64,000 nucleotides of DNA from Crotalaria pallida (lineage: Eukaryota; Streptophyta; Magnoliopsida; Fabales; Fabaceae), in contig CM075649.1 in NCBI GenBank assembly GCA_037953625.1, positions 123,749,290 through 123,813,289 on the forward strand, given 5' to 3'. Below, piece after piece: positions 1-12,976 of the stretch. Position 1 is the first letter of the stretch, and every line of letters starts with the position of its first letter. The position numbers and the translations under genes were made by a program. The notes under the pieces were generated by a model. It was given only the letters and a program-made list of their open reading frames with translations. It searched no databases and had not been told where the DNA came from.

Positions 1-2557
1 AGCATGTCTTGACCGAATCCTATATGCACAATTTGGCAAGAATTTCATGCACAAATAAAAATATACAAACATGAAATCATTTTATTTATTTTAGTGCTAA
101 AAACCGTGAGCATACCGTAAAGGAAATCAACAATTTTTAATTTATTTTCAAAGCTTTAAATTAAATAACAATTTGAATCACAATTCACTTCAAAGGTTCA
201 CATACATTTCCTTTTAAATTCAATTGTCTCATGCATGTACTCTTTAAGCCTTAAAGTCAATTAACTTTTTCATGCATGCAACCTATTTAGGGGACAAACC
301 TAGGTACCTATTTTTCCTAGTCTTGACCGAAACATCATCATGAAAAAAGGGTATGGTTTTTCGTTCATTTTCAACATGCAAGAATCATGATAAGCACATC
401 AAAACATATCACATTATTTATTCACATCAACCTTCACAAAACAAACTTCAATTTCATTATTTTATAAAAATCAGAGTTACACTTTAAGTTTCCAAAATAG
501 CATGCATGCACTTGAAATCAATGGATCTAACCTTAAAGCAAACATGCATCAACTTTTACAAAATAAAAAGCATGGATCTCAAATTAATCCAATCATGGCC
601 GAATGGCCTTAAAGAAAATAAAGCATACGAAAATGTCAAACACTTAATTAAAACATGTTTACACTAAAAGAAATCAATTTTAACACTTGTTACCTTAATT
701 CTTTTCTAAAAACCGAATCATAAAAAAAAGAACATAATCTTTTCTTGAAAAAAAAAATGACATGCAAGATTAAAGGCTTTAACTTATTCATTTATCAACA
801 AAAATAATCACATGCATATATTAAGATCATCACAAAATTGACATGCAAGACTTAAAACTTAAACTTTTTCATAGATCAAGTTTAGATCACGAACAAATAA
901 GCGTAAAAATACACATAGATCATGGCTTTAACAAAAAAATCTAACATGCAAGATCAAAGAATTTTCACTTTATCATTTAGTAAATTTAAATCATAGATCT
1001 ACTTGACACATAACCACAAACATGCACATAAGTCACGGTTTGATCAAGAAAATAAACATGCAAAAGGATCCATTATAAGTTTTCACAAAAATCTTGGTTT
1101 CCTTTAGATCCTTAGGATTTTAGCTTAGAAAAGATTAGATCTAACAAGAGAAAACTCAACCGAAACATAAAGCATAGAGTCTAACATATTACAAATTACT
1201 TAAGTCCTTAAAGTCCAAGATCAAAGATGAAAAACACATGAGGTCATCTTTAAACTTAAAAAAAATAAACATGCAAAGAAGAACAAGATGTAGATCTATA
1301 AACTAGAAAAGAAAAACTTAAACTATTACAAATCTTCTTCAAGCTCCTTGAATCCTACCATGAAAGGAATTGGTCTTCTAGCTTCTAAGGTTCTTGATCT
1401 ACAAGGGACAAGGCTTGATCTAGTTGGAATCTCCTCTTCCTCCTTCCTTCTAAGCTTACAGTCCTCTTCTCCCTTTCTTTCTATTTTCTTTTCTTTTTCC
1501 TTCTCTAAGAGTAGAATGGGTCTCTTAGAGGGTGTTTTGGGTGGAAGTGTGTAAATAAAAATGAATGGGGTGAAAATAAACTATGACCACTTCTATATAT
1601 GGACCACAAGTTCCTCCCTCTTTTGCCCTTAAGATTGGTTTGATTCATGAATAAAATGGGAGGGACGGTTTTGGCATCACAAGAAGATGCATGGGTGGAA
1701 GTTATCAAAGCCAAGGGGGACAAGGTAGGTTAGGTCAAGACTTTAGGGCCACCTTAGGCTTAACTATTAGTTGGAATTTGGTTAGGGTTTCCACTTAGTT
1801 TGGTTACAACACTAACTTAGTTTGGTTTTGGTTTTACTTGCTCACTAAGACTTAGGAAATTTCTAGACTTTCTTCTACACACATACATACATACACGACA
1901 CACATACACACATACACATACACAAATACATACTAACTGTAGCACCTTCACATGCATACTTATCTTATATTTTATTTTCTTAATCCTATTTACTTAAATT
2001 CATCAATTCACAAAACAAGGCAATTAATTAAAAATCACACTCATACAATCAATTTCATGCATCGCACAGTACACACATATTAAACCAAGCACATATTACA
2101 TGAAGATTTCAAACTAGAGCAATAGATTTATTTTCTTTAAAGAAAATTCTCAAAAATTCGTATTTTATAATTCTGAAAATAAATTTTCGTAAATACAGCC
2201 AGAAAATCTGAAAATTAAATTTTTAAAATCTACATTTTAAGACGATCGTTTTGATATAAAGTTCTTAAAAATCCGAGTTACGGTTAAAAAGTTACAAATT
2301 TTTTTAAGTTAGCAGACCCAAAAACTTAATTTCAAACAAAATCACTTTCTAGGAAAAATTCACAATTCATTTCTTAAAAATTAAATCACAAAATAATTCA
2401 CTCTTCTTTCATAAAACATTTTGTTTATAAAATTCCATGAAAATTAATACTTTATTTCTTATTCACATAAGACACTTTTTCCAAAAATCTTTTATAACTG
2501 AAAACTTCATGGTTTATTTTTAACAAATTTCGTTCTCGCACGTACGGGAAAAATGCG

Positions 2558-2562
2558 GGGTG
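2558..2562. repeat. Target-site duplication GGGTG, left copy
   Basis: GGGTG lies directly before TGTAACATCC and recurs at 5140-5144 directly after GGATGTTACA. The target was the last bases of the older family X LTR. Confidence 0.9.
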
Positions 2563-5139
2563 TGTAACATCCTAACTTTTATACTTTAAAATACATCGCT
2601 TAAATTAATGATTTAATATTAAAATGCTTGGGGTTTATAAAAATTTTGACAGAGTTTACTTTAAAATATGAGCTTTCCCCAAGTTAGGTTTTACCTGTCA
2701 GTTCAGAACAGTTTATTTAAACAAAACTATAATTATAATGTAGTGGTTGTGACACACTATAGAATTCATTTAGAAGAGGATATTTGTATATCCTTCACAA
2801 CCACTATTCATTCAATGAAATTAACAATTCTTATTAAGTCCTTTATATAATTACAAACAAATGTATTCTTAATTTGTAATAAACAATTTAGACTTAAATA
2901 CAATTTTAGTTAATGAAAACGTTTTACATTACAGAATCCTAGAATGATTGGAATAATAAAAAGGAGACCAAGGAGGTCACAACAATAATATACTCTCTTA
3001 AAGTGAGAGTATACCTTCTCGGCGCGGAAGCTATGAACGTATTTCTCCGATGGTACCTAAAATGGTCAACTTAAGGGGTGAGTAATTTGAATAGTAATTA
3101 AGGAAAACACTTAAAATAGCAATAATAGGACATAACTAGACATACCCAAACACATATACAAAAATTCACTTTATTACAATTAACTATACCATTCTTGTTC
3201 CAATACCATTTCTATACTTTATCACTTAACTATTTCATTACACTATACATATTTCCTTAAACAATAACAATAACAATAACAATAACAATACTTTACAATG
3301 CTTTTATGCTCAAACATATGAACAATGCCTGTAACTGTATACCACTGTGATTTAATCCCTGAATCCAATGTAACACTATAACTTTTCATTGTATTCACTA
3401 TAACACTTTAACACTTTCATTGAATTCAGCGAATTAAACTTGTTTATAACAATGAATGCACTTCTCCATTTCCAATGCCAATAACAATTTCCTCACAACA
3501 CTTCTCCCTCCACTCTGGGGAAAACCGACCAGGAGGAAGCATTTCTCAACCCCTGTTTGGGTGCTTCACATCCTCTAGGAATGTCGCTCACCCGCTTGCA
3601 CAGTACGTCACACTCCTCTAGGGTAGTGTACAACGTACAATCTGGATTGATTCGCCCAGATTGGCTCTAGCAGAAATCACTGTCACTGGCCACAAGGAGC
3701 CAAAGTAAATAGAAATACTATGGTTTGCATCGGACCAATCCCCGACACGGGTGGCGAACCCATGTCCTTTGGAAGATCAAAGTCCTCCATAGTGCTTCCT
3801 AACATTTACTCTTGTCCTCATCTATCGTTAAAACGACGTATGTTTTCCCCGTAACCCCCTAAGGTCCACCTTACTCCTTGAATGCACGTGTTTCTAGTTC
3901 ATTTTATGTTGTTTTCAATAATCAAATCTTTAATACTTTATATCAATTTGGTTGGGTTCTCTAACTTAAGATTTGGCCATACTTTAAATATAAACAATAA
4001 CAATCATGCATAACAATAACAATAATCATGACAATAACATTTATTCATTTATTTCATTCAATAACAATTAAAACAATCAATTACTAATATCAAACCCCAA
4101 ATTCATAACATATATTTTCATATTCAATCATAACAATATCAAGCTTATAAATCAAACATACACATAGAAATACATCTAGGTATAACCTATTACTATCATT
4201 AAATCCTTCCCCTAATTAAAACCAAAGTACCCCCCTTACCTTTAAGAGGGAGAAAGAGAGAGAGATTGGGGTTTTCTCCAAACCCACTCACCAAGCTCCA
4301 ATCCTTAGCTCCTAGCCTCCTATTCCATGCTCTTATACCCGATCTATGACTCCATGAAGGATTGGAAGGCTCTGTGATTAAGATTGGGAAAGTTAGGGTT
4401 TGGGTTCCCAATTTGGGGATTTGAGAGAAAGTGATGGAAACATGAGATTTGGGAGGAGAACTACATCAATAAGTGATGAGGGGATGATTTCTAGTGTGGA
4501 TTTGATGTTATTTGGCTCTGATTTGGTGTTATTTTGAGTGATTGAAGCATGAGAGAAAGAGAGAAGAAGAGAGGGCTTCGTAGAGAGAGAAAGAGTCGAG
4601 TAGAGGAGAGAGAAACTTATGGAAAAAGTGAAGGAAAAGCGTGTTTTTTTAATCAGATTTGGCAGGAGGTAATCGATTACTTCTTATGAATAATCGATTA
4701 CTTCTTCAATGCAACAACCTAGTACAAAATCCTGAGACCAAATAATCGATTAAGCCCTTCAAAATAATCGATTATTTCATTGAAATCACAAGGTAATCGA
4801 TTACTTCACCCAAGTAATCGATTACTTTGCTGCAACACTTTGTGTGATTTCACCTGAGAGCAAGTAATCGATTAACCCTCTCAAGGTAATCGATTACTTG
4901 ATGCAAAATCCTCTTTTGATGACTTTCTAACCCTATTTCATTCCCTTAGTCTCCTATACTCATCTAGGTTTGGATTACTACTCAAAAACCTTACTCAGAT
5001 ATTACATAAACTCATTCTAAACTAGTTCTACCTCGAATCGTTTTACTCTCAACTCAACTCTACACTTTAAACACTTAAACACATACTAACTTACGTCTAA
5101 TCACCATTCTAACGGACATCGGAAATTGGGGATGTTACA
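2563..5139 (-). mobile_element. Solo LTR, 2.58 kb, with target-site duplication
   Basis: It starts TGTAACATCC and ends GGATGTTACA, a perfect 10 bp terminal inverted repeat, and is flanked directly by GGGTG on both sides. There is no primer site, polypurine tract or gag-pol, so it is a solo LTR left by LTR-LTR recombination. The strand is inferred from its similarity in layout to the LTRs of the 6334-13732 element: a GA-rich tract near 4250, a 'gttagggtttgggttcccaatttggg'-type passage near 4390, then a palindrome cluster. It has an (AACAAT)-type microsatellite near 3262-3292. No gene is seen. Confidence 0.85.
4670..4896. repeat. Cluster of eight TAATCGATTA palindromes in four pairs
   Basis: ATCGAT cores start at 4672, 4693, 4745, 4767, 4796, 4817, 4867 and 4889. 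They form four pairs with spacings of 21, 22, 21 and 22 bp. Each core lies in a TAATCGATTA-like palindrome, while the sequence between paired sites is unrelated. Similar pairs occur in three other element types in this window. Confidence 0.9.
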
Positions 5140-5144
5140 GGGTG
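5140..5144. repeat. Target-site duplication GGGTG, right copy
   Basis: Matches 2558-2562. The following TTACA completes the terminus of the interrupted LTR. Confidence 0.9.
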
Positions 5145-5149
5145 TTACA

Positions 5150-5256
5150 ATCTCCATTGAATTTATTGAATGCATGCAAGAATCAAAAGGTCTTAACCAG
5201 GTTGTAATAGGGCCATGCTTAAAGATGTAAGCTGGGATATAAGAAAGAAAGGATCG
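5150..5256. other. Non-LTR island (ancestral target sequence)
   Basis: About 107 bp lie between the end of one LTR (TTACA at 5149) and the start of the next (5257). Its last five bases, GATCG, are the left target duplication of the D solo LTR and recur at 21739-21743. I see no coding signal. Confidence 0.6.
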
Positions 5257-5673
5257 TTTAACACCCCGATTTAGCAACTTGAATATCTTTTATTTAATAA
5301 AAATCTGGGGATTTTTTTTTACATTGGTGACGTGGACATGAGTTCGCCTTTATAAATTATTTCCCCTTTTCCAAAAACATTTTCGTTATAAAATAAATCA
5401 TTCATGTCCCACATCACGCATCAAGTTCCAAATCGAGATGTTACCAACATCATGCTTTGAAACTCTTTCTTCCATTCTCTTAAAGTATTTCATTTGTCAA
5501 AATAAACTTTGTTTCATAAATACTAGTTCTAAATCCTGTTACTTCTATCAGGGTGATACATTTTTCCAAAACATAATAGTCTCATAAAACAGTTACATCA
5601 GGGTAGAGTCATTTCATCTTAGTACATCTCAAGAGAGTGCAATACATACTCAAAACATAACTAGGAACCTATA

Positions 5674-5955
5674 CTACGGATCAACACCTTCACCGGGAAC
5701 ACCTGCCAGCTCGTAAAGTTCCTTTGCATCATCGAATCTCTTATCGTCTTCATCAGGAAACATCGGACTCATTATGCACTCCTGATCTGTCAGCACCAGC
5801 CTACTTATCATGTCTTTCAAATTCGAATCCATAAGAGTGGATAGTGGGTCAATGACCTCCAAACCGATGGCTCCAAGCCATCTCCAGTCTGCTGGAGTCA
5901 ACTCCCAATCTCCACCGTCCAATGGGAACATGGAGATCCTGATGCTATACGCCAT
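5674..5955 (-). CDS. Small LTR-embedded ORF, 93 aa, acidic C-terminus
   Basis: I do not recognise this protein family. The chosen Met (reverse complement of 5953-5955) directly follows TTTCAG, a splice-acceptor-like string; the same frame stays open upstream to 6102. The N-terminal part is tryptophan-rich (I-x-M-x-P-L-x-G-G-x-W, then D-W-R and a G-A-I run). The C-terminal part is acidic, with PDEDDKRFDDAKELYEL. The ORF ends 417 bp before the LTR 3' end. ORFs in the C LTR (57815-58288) and the A LTR (59768-60010) have the same position, a weakly similar N-terminal pattern and an acidic tail. Function is unknown. It could be chance coding capacity in an LTR leader, but the shared layout argues for looking further. 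Confidence 0.4.
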   Translation of the reverse strand: MAYSIRISMFPLDGGDWELTPADWRWLGAIGLEVIDPLSTLMDSNLKDMISRLVLTDQECIMSPMFPDEDDKRFDDAKELYELAGVPGEGVDP

Positions 5956-6796
5956 CTGAAATGTGCGGTATAGAATACCAACGGAAGAAATAGGGCAGAA
6001 GAGAGAGTGAGTGATCCCGAACGATTTCTCGTCGACGGGTGGAATTACAATAGGAACAAATATTAAGACGAATACACAACAATATATCAAGCAACAAAAC
6101 ACATAACATAATTCACCTCATCATCATCATTACACAATAATACTTTTAATTCTTACAATTCTCTCTCTTCAACATTCGTCTCTTTCTTTACTTGTTTCAC
6201 AAATATCACAAACTCCTTGCCATCACAACATCTTATCCGGGGTTTTATCCATACTTTATTGCCACTTGACTTTTCCACTATCTCTACCAAAGATACATCA
6301 TTATATTTTAACCCCTTATTCCAAGAGTCTTTTTGTAACACCCTTATTTTATTTACAAAATAGTAAGTAAAAATCTATAATCAAAATGTTGTACTTAAAA
6401 ATTCCTTTTTACAAATTAAGTTTACAATTACTTTTGGACATTCATTTACAATATAGTAGCACCCAAAAATAAAGTTTCCTTCTTTCCCGGTCCTCCGCTG
6501 CGCCACTTCGATCCACAAGCTCCTTAGCAATCACCTAAAATGTTAACCACTAAGGGTGAGACTTTTTCACAACACAGTGAATCAGAGGATAGTATACAGC
6601 TCATAACAGTAACTCAAGAAATAACAATCAAGTCAAGTCATGGATCCACAAAATTCACCACATTCATCTATTGCATTCATATACATCAATTTCCATATTC
6701 TCAATTCCTTTTCAAATTTCCATAATCATTATTCATTCCACAATTACATTTCCTTACTCTTTATACTTATTACTTTCTCTTTATTCAGGTACATCA

Positions 6797-7258
6797 CCTC
6801 AAAACAGAGGCCAATGCACAAGTCTCATTTCAACACATTTAACACCTCAAAACAGAGGCCCTCATACTTTTCCTCATTTAAATTATGTGTCCCTCACATC
6901 AGAGGTCAACACCCATTCCCTTTATTTCATTCTGTGCCCCTCAGGTCAGAGGTCAACACCCATTCCCTTTATTTCATTCTGTGCCCCTCAGGTCAGAGGT
7001 CAACACTCATTCACTTTATTTCATTCTGTGTCCCTCAGGTCAGAGGTCAACACTCATTCACTTTATTTCATTCTGTGTCCCTCAGGTCAGAGGTCAACAC
7101 TCATTCACTTTATTTCATTTCGTGCCCCTCACATCAGAGGTCAACACATTATCATCATTCTCATCACAAACACTTCATCACAATTCAAGGAACGTCACCT
7201 CAAGTCAGAGGCCAACGAATATACCACATTCTCAATGTTCGGCGCCTCAATTCAGAGG
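6797..7258. repeat. Array of ten CCTC-N6-GAGG mini-hairpins, mostly 47 bp period
   Basis: CCTC starts at 6797, 6845, 6892, 6939, 6986, 7033, 7080, 7127, 7198 and 7245. Each is followed six bases later by GAGG, usually then by CCAA or TCAAC. The loops vary (AAAACA, ACATCA, AGGTCA, AAGTCA, AATTCA) while the stems do not. The central units are near-identical 47 bp tandem repeats. Confidence 0.9.
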
Positions 7259-8561
7259 CCAAAAATTATTCACTTTCTTGTTCAATCAATTTTAACACAT
7301 TTAAATACAACGACACACATTCAACAACTAATCATTCATGTAATTTCCTTATTCATTTCCTTTCTCAATTATCACAATCATACCAAATAGTATTCTCTTT
7401 CATAGCCCAACATTTATATTACACTTCATTTCAATTTACATATTTCACCTTCTCATATATTTGCTTTATCACCACATATTGAAATCACCTTTTACTTTTT
7501 GTTTACACAAAATCATTTGCTTCCATTTTCGATATTCACAAGTTCATTTTATAAGCCATGACCTTTGTTCACAATTGTTAATACTTGACATTTATACTCA
7601 TCCATACTCATTTCCTATGTTAATTATCGAATCCTCTCAAATAGCATTCATGTTCTCAGTTAAGCATATGCAATACATTTAAGCACAATTATACAAATTT
7701 AGCATTACAGAGCAAATATACGTAACCAGCTCATACTTGACACATAATTAACATCATCGTTTCACATTTCATTTACATGTAATTATTTTATTCCCATTTC
7801 CACCTTTATACCTATTTAGCATTTATTGTACAAATATATTCACCCAAAACATACATATTATCACCTTCTCATAGTTTAGTTCAACAATCAATACAATCAG
7901 TCAACATACTCAGGTATGTCTCAGGGTACCACAATATAAGTCCTCTCCCTAGGGTTCTTCACTTCCTACTTTAATGACATACGAAAGGATTTAACAAAAA
8001 TATTTCCAATCATATAAAAATTCAACCCATAATATACTAATCACTCCTAATCAAATTCTAATTGAACACTAATTTACTACCCACAACCCAACTCAATCAT
8101 TATTCCCAAATCCTATTATAAACTCTAACTATCCCTAACTCAAAGTGTGGAAAAGAGACTCCCCTTACCTTTTGAAGAGAAGAGGAGAAGGAGAGAGAGA
8201 GAGAGAGCGCACTCCATCGAGCTCTTGGAACAAACTCTTAAACCCCTAGTTCCTTTCTCCATGAAAAATTCCTAGCTCCCTTGATGATTATCCAACCCAA
8301 TGAGGAAGATTGAGAGAGTTAGGGTTTTGAATTGGGAATTGGGGATTTGAGGGATTGAGAATGAAATTGGGGTTTTCGTTGATAGAAAATCATGGGGTGT
8401 TGATGGGGAATGATTATGGGGAGTTAATTTGGTTTGATTTGGTGATACTTTGACATTGGAGAAGGATTGAGAAAGAGAGAAGAAGAGAGCTTCGAATGGG
8501 GGAAGAGGAAAATGAAGAACAACACTTAAAATTCGTGTTTTATGGCTGACACTGCAGTGGT

Positions 8562-8633
8562 TAATCGATTAAGTGTGTGCTTAATCGATTAACCCATCCT
8601 TCTTAATCGATTAAGCTCCAGCTTAATCGATTA
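8562..8633. repeat. Four TTAATCGATTAA palindromes in two pairs
   Basis: ATCGAT cores at 8564, 8584, 8606 and 8626. Both pairs are exactly 20 bp apart. The sequence between paired sites differs between the pairs. Confidence 0.92.
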
Positions 8634-9009
8634 AGCTGGTTTAGTCCATTACGTCCTATGCACTTCAAATCGTCATAACTTCTTCGTCGACCGTCGGATC
8701 TTGCTCAAATTTTAAGGCAAACTTCCTAAGACACTTATCTTCACATCCAACGGTGGAATTTGGGTTTAGAGATGTAAATCTTTTATTTTGAATTTCCTAA
8801 TATAGGATGTTTATAACACCGAAAACATCGTTTCTAACGCTCTTTTGTTCATCTTTCAACCTCCTTTCTGATGCCAATTCTTCCTAACTCCTTCATGGCA
8901 CTCTCCGGGATCCCAATCTATCACCTAATTTCTTATTTAGCATGATTATAATTCTCCTAACCCTATCATTATTCTAATTATTTTGGGAATTAAAATTCGG
9001 GATGTTACA

Positions 9010-9023
9010 ATTCTCCCCCACTT
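9010..9023 (-). promoter_or_regulatory. Polypurine tract (minus strand)
   Basis: Reads AAGTGGGGGAGAAT on the minus strand, directly upstream of the 3' LTR. It is the expected plus-strand primer for reverse transcription. Element C has AAGTGGAGGAGTAG at the equivalent place. Confidence 0.8.
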
Positions 9024-11022
9024 ATTGGAATTTCGTCCCCGAAATTCCGTCCAAAATCCTTAAATGGAGAACCATCCCGGACAAGGGTTTCTTAAATATG
9101 AGGCCTACTTCACTTTGGTTCTACTCCCCTACTTAGAATTGGCATATCGTTCCGCATGAGTACGCCTCTAAGCTCTTGTACTCATTGAGGAGTACCGACT
9201 ATGGTTTAATTTGGTCCACCTCAAAGCGAAGATCCTATCGGGTTTTCTAAGATCAGCTGGGTTTCCCTTCGGAATTCTACATCGAAGTTTGGAAAGGGTA
9301 CTAATACGCTCTAAACACTATTACCCTCAAGGATTGATTATAATCTAGCTCCAAACTCTAACACTTATCCTATTCCTAGGCCCTTAACAATTACATTCAT
9401 CAATCAAACAAACGTAAGGCACATAGATGTCATTCAAGTATACATACACAACATTCCACATCAGCATACATTTCAAACACAACAAGACTCCACCCTACTT
9501 CCTTCTAAGCTATTATTTATCTACCTTGCCTAACTTAGGGCTAACACTTACCTCTACATACACATTCATAAAGATCAATACACATTTTTTTTCGCTTTAT
9601 GCAAAAACCCTGATTACCCCAAAAACACTTAACTACATACACATACAAGTAATTCAATATGTATATGCATATAGATATGCACATATAACATTAGGGACCT
9701 AATCCCAAAACTTGTGCAAAGACCTCCCGATTGAATTTAAACCCTTGGTTTTGAATGAGTAAAACCTCTTGTCATTCAAGAATCCAATTGTTGTCACTTG
9801 GGGTTTAAGTTCAATTGATAGGACTCCATACTTATCTTTCGTTTAGTGTTAAAGTTATAGAAACTAAATTAGTTTTGGATCCAACTATTAATCTGATATA
9901 AAGGTTGTTATTGTTCTTCATGGATTCTAATCTAACCGACGTAACTAAATCACTCGTTTAGATTAGAATCAGGAAAGAAATAATTTTAATTCTCCTGGTT
10001 CCACCTCTAATTTCCGTCCTCTTGCTTTAATGCTAAACTATTCCGCGTATAACATATTGTGAGAACCTTTCAATTGAGTTTGAACCGCTTCCACAAGTTA
10101 GGCAAAAGTCCTTTTATATTCACAAATCAAATTGGTGCGGTTCAGCGATTCAAATTCAATTGGTCAGTACTCAATGCTTATTTCACACTTGGTGTCACAG
10201 TTAGTCGAATCAAGATTAGTAATGGAATTGACTATTAGTTTAATTTTAAGCATTCTTTTCCGCTCTCTCAGGTACTAGTCTAATCAATGTGAATTTAATC
10301 CCTTGATTAGATTGGCATCGAGATTCTAACTTATAAAATCCATATGGTTCCATTTCAAATATCCATCCAACTACTTTGATACCAAACTACTTGTCAAACC
10401 CACATATTCAAGTAGTAAACAATTAAACACAACGAAGCAAAGAGGATCATATAATTGGCATTAAGGTTTCGTACATCGGAAATCGTTTACAACTTCATGA
10501 TAGTACACAAACTCTTGAATTTTGGTGACTTCACCTCCCAATAGATATAATGTCGGATTGGCCATTTCCAACACTACATTTAATCGGTGGTAGTAGCCCT
10601 CGCAATTCGGTTGAGTTCCTGTACTACATGTTCGAATGCATTGACATTAACTAGATTTACTTTGTATAAAACTTTAACTTTCAATTAGTCCAAAAACTCA
10701 ACATTTACGCTCTCGACTAATCGTGTTCGTACCACTTAGGTTTCCTGCTTGCAATTGGGTGAATACTCAGAATATCCAATTCTTTGAATCACCAAGGGAT
10801 CCTGCTTAGTTTCCAAAGAATTCAATTCTCTTTTCGCTTTCATAAAAATTTCTTAGTTTAACAATTGTTGTTATTTCCCATTGCAAACATAAACTTACTC
10901 GAATATCACTTTAACGTCAAAATTTCCACTTGTATAAGTCTCACCTTTAGAGAAGAAGCTTGAGATGAGAGTGTTCGCAGCGAGTTCGGGACCACTTTCC
11001 CTCAGGTCGGAAGGAAGGAACT

Positions 11023-11034
11023 GCTCTGATACCA
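11023..11034 (-). promoter_or_regulatory. Primer-binding site, initiator-Met tRNA
   Basis: GCTCTGATACCA on this strand is the reverse complement of TGGTATCAGAGC, complementary to the 3' end of plant initiator-Met tRNA. It lies four bases from the 5' LTR. Confidence 0.92.
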
Positions 11035-11502
11035 TAAATGTAACACCCTTAATTTATTTACAAAATAGTAAGTAAAAATCTATAATCAAAATGTTGTACT
11101 TAAAAAATTCCTTTTTACAAATTAAGTTTACAATTACTTTTGGGCATTCATTTACAATATAGTAGCACCCAAAAATAAAGTTTCCTTCTTTCCCGGTCCT
11201 CCGCTGCGCCACTCCGATCCACAAGCTCCTTAGAAATCACCTAAAATGTTAACCACTAAGGGTGAGACTTTTTCACACCACAGTGAATCAGAGGATAGTA
11301 TACAACTCATAGCAGTAACTCAAGAAATAACAATCAAGTCAAGTCATGGATCCACAAAATTCACCATATTCATCTATTGCATTCATATACATCAGTTTCC
11401 ATATTCTCAATTCCTTTTCAAATTTCCATAATCATTATTCATTCCACAATTACATTTCCTTACTCTTTATACTTATTACTTTCTCTTTATTCAGGTACAT
11501 CA

Positions 11503-12013
11503 CCTCAAAACAGAGGCCAATGCACAAGTCTCATTTCAACACATTTATCACCTCAAAACAGAGGCCCTCTTACTTTTCCACATTTAAATTATGTGTCCCT
11601 CACATCAGAGGTCAACACTCAAACACTTTATTTCATTTCGTGTCCCTCAGGTCAGAGATCAACACCCATTCCCTTTATTTCATTCTGTGCCCCTCAGGTC
11701 AGAGGTCAACACTCATTCACTTTATTTATTCTGTGTCCCTCAGGTCAGAGGTCAACACTCATTCACTTTATTTCATTCTGTGTCCCTCAGGTCAGAGGTC
11801 AACACTCATTCACTTTATTTCATTCTGTGTCCCTCAGGTCAGAGGTCAACACTCATTCACTCTATTTCGTTTCATGCCCCTCACATCAGAGGTCAACACA
11901 TTATCATCATTCTCATCATAAACACTTCATCACAATTCAAGGAACGTCACCTCAAGTCAGAGGCCAACGAATATAGCACATTCTCAATGTTCGGCGCCTC
12001 AATTCAGAGGCCA
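11503..12013. repeat. Array of eleven CCTC-N6-GAGG mini-hairpins in the other LTR
   Basis: CCTC starts at 11503, 11551, 11598, 11645, 11692, 11738, 11785, 11832, 11879, 11950 and 11997. It has one unit more than the left LTR. The unit at 11645 has GAGA instead of GAGG. Confidence 0.9.
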
Positions 12014-12943
12014 AGAATTATTCACTTTCTTGTTCAATCAATTTTAACACATTTAAATACAACAACACACATTCAACAACTAATCATTCATGTAATTTCC
12101 TTATTCATTTCCTTTCTCAATTATCACAATCATACCAAATAGTATTCTCTTTCATAGCCCAACATTTATATTACACTTCATTTCAATTTACATATTTCAC
12201 CTTCTCATATATTTGCTTTAACACCACATATTGAAATCACCTTTTACTTTTTTTTTTACACAAAATCATTTGCTTCCATTTCCAATATTCACAAGTTCAT
12301 TTTATAAGCCATGACCTTTGTTCACAATTGTTAATACTTGACATTTATACTCATCCATACTCATTTCCTATGTTAATTATTGAATCCTCTCAAATAGCAT
12401 TCATGTTCTCAGTTAAGCATATGCAATACATTTAAGCACAGTTATACAAATTTAGCATTAGGGAGCAAATATACGTAACCAGCTCATACATGACACATAA
12501 TTAACATCATCGTTTCACATTTCATTTACATGTAATTATTTTATTCCCATTTCCACCTTTATACCTATTTAGCATTTATTGTACAAATATATTCACCCAA
12601 AACATACATATTATCACCTTCTCATAGTTTAGTTCAACAATCAATACAATCAGTCAACATACTCAGGTATGTCTCAGGGTACCACAATATAAGTCCTCTC
12701 CCTAGGGTTCTTCACTTCCTACTTTAATGACATACGAAAGGATTTAATAAAAATATTTCCAATAATATAAAAATTCAACCCATAATATACTAATCACTCC
12801 TAATCAAATTCTAATTGAACACTAATTTACTACCGACAACCCAACTCAATCATTATTCCCAAATCCTATTATAAACTCTAACTATCCCTAACTCAAAGTG
12901 TGGAAAAGAGACTCCCCTTACCTTTTGAAGAGAAGAGGAGAAG

Positions 12944-12976
<33 letters not shown>

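Larger units (their letters stand above)
1..5149 (-). mobile_element. Family X long LTR, 5'-terminal part, minus strand (outer bounds, includes a nested solo LTR)
   Basis: The real LTR sequence is 1-2562 plus 5145-5149. It ends on this strand with GGGGTGTTACA, the reverse complement of the TGTAACACCCC start seen in other LTRs of the window. It resembles, in the same orientation, 45000-47230 (shared 'accgtgagcata' context, 'tgcccttaag', purine-rich stretches) and, inverted, the start of the 28031-34060 LTR. It is AT-rich with many short ORFs but none with coding character. The 68 aa frame at 1348-1554 and its antisense partner are low-complexity. Its other end lies outside the window. A CA/CATA-rich microsatellite sits near 1875-1930. 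Confidence 0.7.
6334..9009 (-). repeat. 3' LTR of the non-autonomous element (left copy)
   Basis: 2676 bp, TGTAACACCC to GGGATGTTACA. In order it contains the CCTC/GAGG hairpin array (6797-7258), an AT-rich part, a GA microsatellite (about 8190-8208), a 'gttagggttttgaattggg'-type passage near 8318 and four ATCGAT palindromes (8564-8631). The open frames at 6640-7482 arise from the tandem repeat and pyrimidine bias on the strand opposite to the element's sense, so I do not call them genes. Confidence 0.9.
9010..11038 (-). mobile_element. Internal region of the non-autonomous element, non-coding
   Basis: 2.03 kb between the LTRs. The only recognisable parts are the PPT-side block at 9010-9050 and the primer site at 11023-11034. 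The middle has no gag, protease, RT, RNase H or integrase motif on either strand. The 91 aa frame at 9427-9702 is low-complexity and on the strand opposite to the element's sense. Two passages near 9720-9800 and 10070-10170 share a 'caattgagtttgaacc'-like theme, perhaps a degenerate duplication. Confidence 0.75.

Noticed and set aside
6892..7145. CRISPR-like appearance of regular repeats
   Set aside because: The entire 47 bp unit is repeated, there are no distinct spacers, and the DNA is a plant LTR.
6640..7482. Long open frames of 136 to 280 aa with repeated 'LRSEVNTHSLYF'-like text
   Set aside because: They come from a 47 bp tandem repeat, not a multiple of three, read in all three frames on the strand opposite to the retrotransposon. 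The same happens at 11346-12142.
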